Origin: Thermoplasmatota archaeon
GTDB lineage: Archaea; Thermoplasmatota; E2; DHVEG-1
Assembly (NCBI GenBank): GCA_022866015.1
Contig: JALHTX010000307.1
Span: forward strand, 1-16,542
Length of the DNA stretch: 16,542 nt
Direction of reading: 5' to 3'
Below the pieces are notes generated by a model that did no database searches, had not been told where the DNA came from, and saw only the letters and a program-made list of their open reading frames with translations. Made by a program: the position numbers and the translations under genes. Shown piece after piece: positions 7,933-13,314 of the stretch (the first letter of the stretch is position 1; the number at the start of each line of letters is the position of its first letter).

Positions 7933-8304
7933 TTAGACCACCTCTACACCTGCGTCCTTGATAATGACATCATCTCTATTTTTTCTTATGATATCACTAT
8001 CCTGACAAAGTAGTAATTTATTGTCTTGTCCTACTTCGCCAAATATCTTATTAAATATATGTTTATATATCTTATTATTTAAATCGACGAAAACTGACGT
8101 ATCTAATCGTTTTAACACTGGAAGATTATGTTCTCGCCGTCTCATATTATAATCATCAAATTCTTTTACACATTCCTTACTTACATCTTCTGCAAAATTC
8201 AATACTAAATCCCTTACATAATTACATGTATTTGTTGTTATACCACCATTATAATACTTTTTCATAATCCGCTTAATTGTTTTAAGTGGAATGTTATTAT
8301 TCAT
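7933..8304 (-). CDS. Probable histone-fold protein upstream of integrase
   Basis: This 123-residue protein is not an obvious known element gene. Its start, NIPLKTIKRIMKKYYNGGITTNTCNYV, then RDLVLNFAEDVSKECVKEFDDY, lines up with archaeal histones: IPxxxIxRIxK helix 1, the long amphipathic helix 2 with E-x-x-x-x-A-x-x-A spacing, then after an insert rich in Arg (MRRREH) the segment LKRLDTSVFVDL in place of the RKTIKAEDI loop and helix 3. A 25-30 residue hydrophilic tail follows. Fold assignment is by eye. A clear GAGGA ribosome site lies 7 nt before the ATG. It is coupled to the integrase, suggesting a DNA-bending or architectural accessory (an excisionase/IHF-like role) or operon repressor. 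An unrelated small helical protein remains possible. Confidence 0.6.
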   Translation of the reverse strand: MNNNIPLKTIKRIMKKYYNGGITTNTCNYVRDLVLNFAEDVSKECVKEFDDYNMRRREHNLPVLKRLDTSVFVDLNNKIYKHIFNKIFGEVGQDNKLLLCQDSDIIRKNRDDVIIKDAGVEVV

Positions 8305-8328
8305 AAAATTTCCTCTAGATTAATTTAC

Positions 8329-8429
8329 TAAAACATTTAACATTAAAACAACTGATTTACCAGAAATTTGATTATTTTTTAGCGATCATAATATTAACTC
8401 CATCAATAAAACAATTTAACATAAAAACA
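8329..8429. repeat. Two ~21-bp direct repeats upstream of the histone-fold/integrase operon
   Basis: The sequence around TTTAACATTAAAACA (8336-8350, wider repeat 8329-8349) recurs as TTTAACATAAAAACA (8415-8429, wider repeat 8407-8428), 78-79 bp apart on the same strand. A related TAACATTAAAAACA (9783-9796) lies before the 226-residue zinc-finger gene. Such positions suit an operator for an element-encoded DNA-binding protein. Confidence 0.5.
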
Positions 8430-8440
8430 TTAGAATATTT

Positions 8441-8547
8441 AACACTCGCGTTACGGTTAGAGGGTGTTTTTTCTCGATAGGAAAAATGCAATTTAAAAGC
8501 AAACCTATATGCATGTATTAGTTTGCTTTTAAATACCGTAACGTGTT
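8441..8547. repeat. Nested stem-loop element, copy 1
   Basis: The outer stem is CGTTACGGT (8449-8457) with ACCGTAACG (8535-8543), extendable past a 4-nt bulge by AACA/TGTT. The inner stem is perfect over 14 bp (8491-8504 with 8521-8534) around a 16-nt loop. The inner 3' arm abuts the outer 3' arm with no gap, while 33 nt (8458-8490) lie unpaired on the 5' side. That 33-nt segment holds TTTCTCGATAGGAAA (8470-8484), whose exact reverse complement is in copy 2. The element sits between the 3' end of a zinc-finger ORF and the histone-fold operon. Terminator, structured RNA, replication origin or recombination site are all open. Confidence 0.8.
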
Positions 8548-8563
8548 ATATTTTGACAATGTT

Positions 8564-8713
8564 TTATTTCTTCGTAAATTCAATCTTTTTCCTTTCAACT
8601 TCTTTTATAATAGTTCTTTTCCTATATGCATGTTGTTTACAAGCACGACTATGGTATTTTTGTTTCTTGTTAAACATTGTAAACTCTTGACTACAACTCA
8701 AACATATATTCAT
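8564..8713 (-). CDS. 49-residue zinc-finger protein, paralogue of the C-terminus of the 226-residue protein
   Basis: The protein is a single zinc finger, C4-x2-C7-x13-H21-x3-C25, followed by a basic helix (KQHAYRKR) and a lysine-rich tail. Its sequence aligns end to end with the last 48 residues of the 226-residue protein encoded at 9076-9756 (shared YH...ACKQ.AYRKR and ERKK.EF). This finger type (CxxC...F...YH/CxxxCxxxAYRxR) is common in small phage and plasmid proteins and is thought to bind nucleic acid. Start is the ATG at 8713; the frame runs upstream without an ATG to a stop in the 34-residue ORF region, so it could be a broken C-terminal remnant rather than an intact gene. No strong ribosome site is seen. 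Confidence 0.6.
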   Translation of the reverse strand: MNICLSCSQEFTMFNKKQKYHSRACKQHAYRKRTIIKEVERKKIEFTKK

Positions 8714-8745
8714 ATATGAATTTTGTTCTTCTTTTTTACTTTTAT

Positions 8746-8850
8746 TTAATATATTAATCCTGATGGTCTAACTCTATGTTTATAACCACATATTTTGCAA
8801 TAATTTCCTTTATCTGACTTTAAAGAACCACAATCTAAACAATTTTTCAT
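8746..8850 (-). CDS. 34-residue zinc-ribbon peptide
   Basis: This small ORF has two Cys pairs, C4-x2-C7 and C18-x2-C21, making a complete zinc-ribbon module, followed by GYKHRVRPSGLIY. An AGGA ribosome site lies 8 nt before the ATG at 8850, which supports real translation. It sits 32 bp upstream of the 49-residue zinc-finger ORF. Together the pair mimics the N- and C-terminal metal-binding ends of the 226-residue protein without its middle, either as two independent mini-genes or as debris of a paralogue. The N-terminal Cys spacing differs from that of the large protein (C3, C9, C25, C29). Nucleic-acid binding is inferred from the fold class only. Confidence 0.55.
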   Translation of the reverse strand: MKNCLDCGSLKSDKGNYCKICGYKHRVRPSGLIY

Positions 8851-8902
8851 AATAATTCCTAATTTATCAAATGGTTATCATGATTGTGTGTCGTATCAAA
8901 AA

Positions 8903-8929
8903 ATGGTTTCTGAATTCATTTCAAACCAT
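8903..8929. repeat. Small hairpin ATGGTTT/AAACCAT upstream of zinc-ribbon peptide
   Basis: ATGGTTT (8903-8909) pairs with AAACCAT (8923-8929) around a 13-nt loop; another AAATGGTT copy lies at 8869-8876. The hairpin sits between the ribbon peptide start and stem-loop copy 2, in the likely leader or promoter of the small ORFs. Confidence 0.4.
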
Positions 8930-8940
8930 ATTAAAACATA

Positions 8941-9060
8941 CCCTCGGTGTTACGTTTCTCGACATATTTCCTATCGAGAAAAATATATAATTTAAAACAG
9001 AGTTGATATGTATGTATCAAGTATGTATCAACCTTGTTTTAAAAAACGTAACACTGAAGG
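8941..9060. repeat. Nested stem-loop element, copy 2
   Basis: The outer stem pairs 8941-8957 with 9044-9060 over 17 bp with two mismatches (core GTGTTACGTTT/AAACGTAACAC). The inner stem pairs 8991-9008 with 9026-9043 over 18 bp with a 2-nt internal loop; its 17-nt loop and 3' arm carry a tandem GTATGTATCAA duplication (9010-9020, 9021-9031). As in copy 1, the inner 3' arm abuts the outer 3' arm and exactly 33 nt lie between the 5' arms. Within those 33 nt TCGAGAAA (8974-8981) pairs with TTTCTCGA (8955-8962). It lies 15 bp beyond the 3' end of the 226-residue zinc-finger gene and is offset 500 bp from copy 1. Confidence 0.82.
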
Positions 9061-9075
9061 AATTTTAACATTATC

Positions 9076-9756
9076 TCAAATATTCATAAACTCAACTTTT
9101 TTTCTCTCTATTTCCATGCTATTTTTCCTTTTACGATAAGCATCTTGTTTACAAGCATCAGTATGGTATCTTTGTTGTTTAATACATGTTGCAAATTTTT
9201 GACCACAACCCAAACATATTTTAGTACATAGTTCTTGTTTTTCTTCTTTGATTTTATAATGTCCTCTAATACTACCTTTTTTAACCCCTTTTTTTATCTT
9301 TGGTAGTATCTGTGTTTTTTGGATAAAAATAGTTTCTGGTTTAAATTGTACGTTGTTTATCCTTTCTATAACTGCTTTATAATAGTCGCTATTTTCATCA
9401 GTAATGAGATTTCCAAAATCATCTACTAATCCATAACCAAGCATATATCTCGTATATTTTCTTTCAAAATCATCCCAAAGATAAGTTGATTTTTCTATTG
9501 TTACAATCCATTCTTCTGGATTTGGTCGTTTAATATTTTTCTCAACCCAATCAGGACGATCACCAGTTACTGCCCATATATATAAATCATGTAAATGTTG
9601 CCTTTCTTTATCCTTAAATGTTTTCCTGATAGGAGTACGAGGTTTCATTTCACCTTTATAGATGAGATAGCATTCATAACTACAAAAATTACTAGATTTT
9701 ATTTCTTCAATATATTTGGCTGCATTGTTACAGCCTCTACTATTCAAGCAAAACAT
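9076..9756 (-). CDS. 226-residue protein with N- and C-terminal zinc fingers
   Basis: I do not recognise the full-length family. An N-terminal cysteine cluster (C3, C9, C25, C29) looks like a treble-clef or zinc-knuckle module. A middle region (about 45-150) is rich in aromatic and charged residues (YIWAVTGDRPDWVEKN, WIVTIEKSTYLWDDFERKYTRY) with no known motif. A basic linker (150-172) leads to a C-terminal finger C181-x2-C184-x13-H198-x3-C202 and helix KQDAYRKRK. A strong GGAGAT ribosome site 5-6 nt before the ATG, and TTATAAAAA about 20 nt further up, fix the start. The C-terminal finger recurs as a separate 49-residue ORF in the next cassette. It is probably an element-encoded nucleic-acid-binding protein. 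Confidence 0.75.
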   Translation of the reverse strand: MFCLNSRGCNNAAKYIEEIKSSNFCSYECYLIYKGEMKPRTPIRKTFKDKERQHLHDLYIWAVTGDRPDWVEKNIKRPNPEEWIVTIEKSTYLWDDFERKYTRYMLGYGLVDDFGNLITDENSDYYKAVIERINNVQFKPETIFIQKTQILPKIKKGVKKGSIRGHYKIKEEKQELCTKICLGCGQKFATCIKQQRYHTDACKQDAYRKRKNSMEIERKKVEFMNI

Positions 9757-9775
9757 TTATTAATCTCCTTTATTG

Positions 9776-9796
9776 GTTTTTATAACATTAAAAACA
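9776..9796 (-). promoter_or_regulatory. TATA box and element operator motif before the 226-residue gene
   Basis: Minus-strand GTTATAAAAACC (9776-9787) is about 20-30 nt before the ATG. The overlapping plus-strand TAACATTAAAAACA (9783-9796) matches the repeats that precede the histone-fold/integrase operon, which suggests the same protein controls both transcripts. Confidence 0.45.
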
Positions 9797-10557
9797 TAAT
9801 ATTTTCACAAAAATTATTCAAAATTGAAAATCTACAATTTTTTATTTTTTTAACCACCCCCTATTTTTGTTTAAAACAACATTTTTAAAAACGTATTAAC
9901 AGAATTAAATAATTATTATCTTCAGTTCAAAATTTTTAACATTTTAATAACTAATATTCAAATATTGTAGTCTTTGCTAAATTTTTTTTATTTATATTAT
10001 AATAGTTAGAACCAATTTAATAAAATCGTATTAATAGAATTCTTTTTTAGAATTCACTATAATTTTCTTTATTGGCTATATTTGTAGATTTTACATTTTC
10101 TATTTTATTGATTAATATTAAATAAAAATTAATGTCTATAATAACTACTAAATTGATAAAAATTCTATTCTCAATAATACTACTCGCTCTACCTATATTA
10201 AGCTTCCGTTTCTTAAATTTTAAAATAATTTTTCTCCTGTTAATTTTGATTTTAATTGTAATAAAAAAATATAAAAGTGTTTGAAAACAATATAAAAATT
10301 CCAAAGATAGGTTTCTAATAGTTTTAAAAAAAATTTTTAAGGTTTTTAAAAAATCTTTTCAAAATGATATAAAAAGGGATATTAAAAATTGTATTCTTCA
10401 ATTATTTATCTACTCCATATTTAAACTAATATTCTAACTCTTAACATCTACTATTATACTTTATATTGTTTGTAATTAGTTGCAAATATTGATTATATAT
10501 TGTTTTATATACATATTTTACTTTTTATATTGTTTTAAAACAGTTATATATCATTTT

Positions 10558-10620
10558 GCAATGATGATAGATTAAGATTCGCATCAGGTAATTATGATTT
10601 GAAGACCTGATAGGCATTGC
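10558..10620 (+). other. Folded leader candidate upstream of methyltransferase
   Basis: GCAATG (10558-10563) pairs with CATTGC (10615-10620), and inside it ATCAGGT (10583-10589) pairs with ACCTGAT (10605-10611). It ends about 47 nt before the methyltransferase start. It matches no riboswitch class that I know and could be chance pairing or a DNA site. Confidence 0.3.
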
Positions 10621-10667
10621 TTCCAAAACATTAAAGATAACAGTTAAATTACCAACTTTTGATTGAA

Positions 10668-11534
10668 ATGGACGAGGGTTCAATTAATACCATTACAGAC
10701 ATATCTGAAACATTATTAATTCCTTTGTATGCAAGAGCCCAAGAAACCCTATCGAAAAATCCAGTTATCAATGACAGAAAAGCAGTTGAAATCACAGAAA
10801 AACTCAACAAAATTTTTGTGACATCCAACTCACCATTACACCGACAACTTGCGAAAGGAAAAATAAGAAGGATCGCAAACAAGAAATTAACCGCTTTTCT
10901 TTCAATAAGGACAAGAAAATTTGACAGATACTGTCTTGATTTCCTCAGACGCACTCCAAACGGAACCATTGTGGAACTCGGATGTGGCCTAAGCTCACGT
11001 TTTTCAAGAATTGATAATGGAACAGTAGTTTGGTACGACCTTGATCTTCCGGAGGTCATTGAAATCAGAAAACAATTTTTCCAGGAAACAACAAGGAATC
11101 ATACGATTGCTTCGTCAGTGCTGGATTATCACTGGATGGAACATCTCCCAACGAAAAATATACTCTTTATTGCTGAAGGGTTATTGATGTACCTTCATGA
11201 AGAAGACGTAAAATCTCTTGTTCTTAAGATTCAAAAACAATTTCCAGGATGTGAACTCATCTGCGAAGTAGAGAACATGTTTGTAATAAACATACTGAAG
11301 AAAGAACGGTGGAAGAAGAAATTCCAGCGGGATTACCATCTTGGCCCAGATGCGACCTTACATTTTGGCATACGAAATGGGAAGGATCTTGAATCCTGGG
11401 GCCAAGGTATCAGGTTCCTTGATGAATGGACCATTTTCGATGACCATGAAAAAAAACTGGGGTGGATGAACCTCTTTTCTTTTTCTAAACTACTGAGAAA
11501 ATCGCAATGGATTATTCATTATCAATTAAACTAA
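10668..11534 (+). CDS. Class I SAM-dependent methyltransferase, LCM/COG3315-like
   Basis: This is a 288-residue methyltransferase. SAM motif I is VELGCGLSSR (about 102-111), followed by WYDLDLPEVIEIRKQFF (122-138), the acidic loop that binds the SAM ribose. IAEGLLMYL is the post-II/III strand typical of the leucine-carboxyl-methyltransferase and polyketide O-methyltransferase group. The N-terminal ISETLLIPLYARAQET also fits that group. The substrate is unknown: a small carboxylate or hydroxyl compound is likelier than a protein. The frame opens at a TTG at 10659, but I prefer the ATG at 10668; no ribosome site is obvious. It stands alone, convergent with the secreted-hydrolase gene, and is clearly less AT-rich than both neighbours, which suggests separate origin. 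Confidence 0.85.
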   Translation: MDEGSINTITDISETLLIPLYARAQETLSKNPVINDRKAVEITEKLNKIFVTSNSPLHRQLAKGKIRRIANKKLTAFLSIRTRKFDRYCLDFLRRTPNGTIVELGCGLSSRFSRIDNGTVVWYDLDLPEVIEIRKQFFQETTRNHTIASSVLDYHWMEHLPTKNILFIAEGLLMYLHEEDVKSLVLKIQKQFPGCELICEVENMFVINILKKERWKKKFQRDYHLGPDATLHFGIRNGKDLESWGQGIRFLDEWTIFDDHEKKLGWMNLFSFSKLLRKSQWIIHYQLN

Positions 11535-11810
11535 CGCGATTTTATTTTATTTGTAAGTATTATCTTAGAAAACTAATCAAGGAATCATGATTGGAGTATC
11601 TTTTCAATTTTACAGGAGAAATGTTTTAGCTGACTTAGACATATAATTGACTAAATTTGAAAAAAATATAAAAAATGATAGCTTTAAATACTATGAGCCG
11701 TCAAGCATTGACACGGTTTTATTTCATGTTTTTTGTGCGAATCAAATGATAAAAAAGAAAAAAAAGAGGGGGGATTCTCTTAATACTTTTTTATCTCTTT
11801 ATTCAAGATG
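11535..11810. other. Intergenic gap between convergent genes
   Basis: I see no gene here. A short imperfect hairpin, CCGTCAA/TTGACACGG (11698-11716), followed by TTTTATTT could end methyltransferase transcription. ACAGGAGAAATG (11611-11622) looks like a ribosome site and start but the frame stops after two codons. Confidence 0.35.
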
Positions 11811-11951
11811 TCAAATCGATGGTCCTGATTTAAGGAGATTATAAAAATTGAAATAGTGAATTGTAGTATATTCAGCACTTGTTTCTCCCTCTGCAAAAGA
11901 AATTGCTATATCACCGGTTTTTGGGCATACTGCCCATTGATTATACCTATT
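11811..11951 (-). pseudogene. Cut-off C-terminal segment of the C45-like hydrolase
   Basis: Directly after the TAA that ends the hydrolase frame (11952-11954) the same frame stays open for 46 codons to a TGA at 11811. It encodes protein-like sequence: NRYNQWAVCPKTGDIAIS, then FAEGETSAEYTTIHYFNFYN and LLKSGPSI. QWAVC...GDIAISFA reads like the final strands of the Ntn-hydrolase fold, so these codons were probably part of the gene before a nonsense change. Readthrough cannot be excluded. Confidence 0.65.
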
Positions 11952-13127
11952 TTATTCATAATTAAGCTTATGCACCGTCAATAAAAAATTAAACCAAGAA
12001 AGATACCAATCAGTATTCCCTCTATAGATTGAACGGAGCATAGTAAGCGTATTATTCAACTCTAAGGCTCCCCATAATTTACCAACTTCTCTACTTAATG
12101 TCCTATAAAACCTCCATACATTAAAAAATTTATCAGAACTAAATATTTTCCAAGGGGTCGTTGAGAATCTTAGATCATAGACATACCTCTGGGTTTTTGC
12201 GGCGTCAGGATGAATAAAAAAATTTCTTCTTCGTACGACATGGTCAATTGACCAAAACGGAGAGGTTGATTCAACAGGATCATCCCATGTTCCAATATAC
12301 GTGAAATTTGCGGTTTCTTCCACTACATATGCAATAGGAATATTCCCATCTGAGATAATATAATTCACTCCCCCGTTAGTATTGTTTGTCATAATATTTA
12401 TTGCATCTGTTGCTGTTGCTGCATGATCCAGTACCTGTAAAAACCTGACGTCAACATCGGTTCCATTCCAAGTGAAATCTATTGTCCCTGAAGTATCTTC
12501 AGATACCGCTATATTTTTTTCATTGAATCCTTGAGGAGCAAATACTCCACCAGCAAATGAAATGTAGATAGAGGCAAATCCATTATCAGGGTTCCTGACA
12601 TACATAATTTGATTATCATGCACATAATGTCCTGAAACAGGATCTTTCATAATATACCAATCTAAACTATGTAGATGAATCAGTTCTCCATTTAATGTAG
12701 CTGGACCCCATGCAGCCATATCTGTACAACCCATCGATAGAAATACGTAATTTTTATTTAAGATGACGATATCTTCAAACGTTAATCCTGAGCCCTCTGC
12801 AACCCCTTGCATTTCAACTAAATACTCTTCTGGAGTAAATTGTTTTAAACTCGTATTCCATAGGTTCAGTAATTTTTCAACATATCCTGGTTCCGCTAAC
12901 GTTAATACTGCACGATATACTTCATTAATTTTATCCTTGAGAAGATACCCATTTTGATATCCCATCTCATAATTTGTTCCTGAGATATGAAGAATTGTCA
13001 CCCCATCTATTTCTTCGACCCATCCACCGTCCAAGGGATCATATCTTTGATTTGCTTGTATCCCCACTGGAATAATTAGGACTAATAATAACATACATAC
13101 AAATATTCCAATTATTTTTTTATTCAT
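11952..13127 (-). CDS. Secreted C45-type autoproteolytic acyltransferase/amidohydrolase, probably truncated
   Basis: This 391-residue secreted protein has a signal peptide MNKKIIGIFVCMLLLVLIIPVG (1-22). Similarity is to the C45/choloylglycine-hydrolase Ntn fold. GTNYEMGYQNG (about 50-60) leads to the helical region, EMQGVAEGSGLTFEDIVILN (105-124) precedes the self-cleavage site SMGC134TD, where Cys134 would become the N-terminal nucleophile, and NGELIHLHSLDW (145-157) forms the next strands. Family members hydrolyse or transfer acyl groups on amides; the substrate is unknown. It would act outside the cytoplasm. The ribosome site TGGAGGA is strong. Its promoter and leader are nearly identical to those of the upstream PQQ gene. 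The frame ends early: the natural C-terminus lies in frame beyond a TAA stop, so function may be lost. Confidence 0.75.
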   Translation of the reverse strand: MNKKIIGIFVCMLLLVLIIPVGIQANQRYDPLDGGWVEEIDGVTILHISGTNYEMGYQNGYLLKDKINEVYRAVLTLAEPGYVEKLLNLWNTSLKQFTPEEYLVEMQGVAEGSGLTFEDIVILNKNYVFLSMGCTDMAAWGPATLNGELIHLHSLDWYIMKDPVSGHYVHDNQIMYVRNPDNGFASIYISFAGGVFAPQGFNEKNIAVSEDTSGTIDFTWNGTDVDVRFLQVLDHAATATDAINIMTNNTNGGVNYIISDGNIPIAYVVEETANFTYIGTWDDPVESTSPFWSIDHVVRRRNFFIHPDAAKTQRYVYDLRFSTTPWKIFSSDKFFNVWRFYRTLSREVGKLWGALELNNTLTMLRSIYRGNTDWYLSWFNFLLTVHKLNYE

Positions 13128-13133
13128 CTTTTT

Positions 13134-13262
13134 TCCTCCATTCTTAAAAAAACCTTATCTATCTTACAAAATTATATAAATTATCTTAATTTAAATCTTC
13201 TTATGATAATATATGCAACAAAATTAAAAATAAAAAGGTTAAAAACAGCAATTTGTTAAACT
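13134..13262 (-). promoter_or_regulatory. Promoter/leader cassette, copy A (before C45-like gene)
   Basis: The minus-strand sequence contains TGGAGGA (13134-13140) ahead of the ATG and the TATA box ATTTATATAA (13172-13181). The block 13161-13262 matches 14901-15002 at 101 of 102 positions, the sole difference being at 13248 (G against C). Confidence 0.8.
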
Positions 13263-13314
13263 AATTTACTTTCACAAAAAAAGAAAAAAGAATTAGAGTT
13301 TGATCTTTAGATTA

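Larger units (their letters stand above)
9757..10667. other. Very AT-rich 0.9-kb intergenic region
   Basis: I see no convincing gene here. A minus-strand frame at 10047-10304 opens with TTG, has no ribosome site, and encodes low-complexity Ile/Asn/Lys-rich sequence. Visible structure: a 20-bp near-repeat AAAACGTATTAACAGAATT (9888-9906) and AAAATCGTATTAATAGAATT (10022-10041); tandem TAGAATTC (10035-10042 and again around 10048-10055); three direct copies of TATATTGTTT at 10462, 10496 and 10526; and a folded stretch at 10558-10620. The right edge of the accessory block probably lies in this region, as sequence to its right becomes noticeably less AT-rich. Confidence 0.5.

Noticed and set aside
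7933..8304. Excisionase or ribbon-helix-helix protein
   Set aside because: No MerR-type helix-turn-helix or RHH strand pattern is seen; the IPLKTIKRIMKK start and long second helix fit a histone fold better.
8990..9050. CRISPR repeats
   Set aside because: The repeated GTATGTATCAA units are adjacent with no unique spacers and lie inside one hairpin; no cas gene is present.
8441..9060. Classical integron attC sites
   Set aside because: Folded sites after small ORFs near a tyrosine recombinase invite the idea, but the ends begin with GTTACG and finish with CGTAAC, the reverse of the RYYYAAC...GTTRRRY layout, the 33-nt/0-nt asymmetry is not attC-like, and the recombinase lies in the same orientation downstream. 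Kept only as a loose analogy.
10047..10304. 85-codon minus-strand frame in the AT-rich gap
   Set aside because: TTG start, no ribosome site, low-complexity Ile/Asn/Lys composition, and no recognisable motif.
10649..11059. Minus-strand frame opposite the methyltransferase
   Set aside because: It is a shadow of the SAM-methyltransferase coding sequence, whose motifs are unambiguous.
11647..11844. 65-codon plus-strand frame
   Set aside because: TTG start with a poly-lysine run; its 3' part is antisense to the in-frame C-terminal segment of the C45-like hydrolase, which explains its protein-like look.
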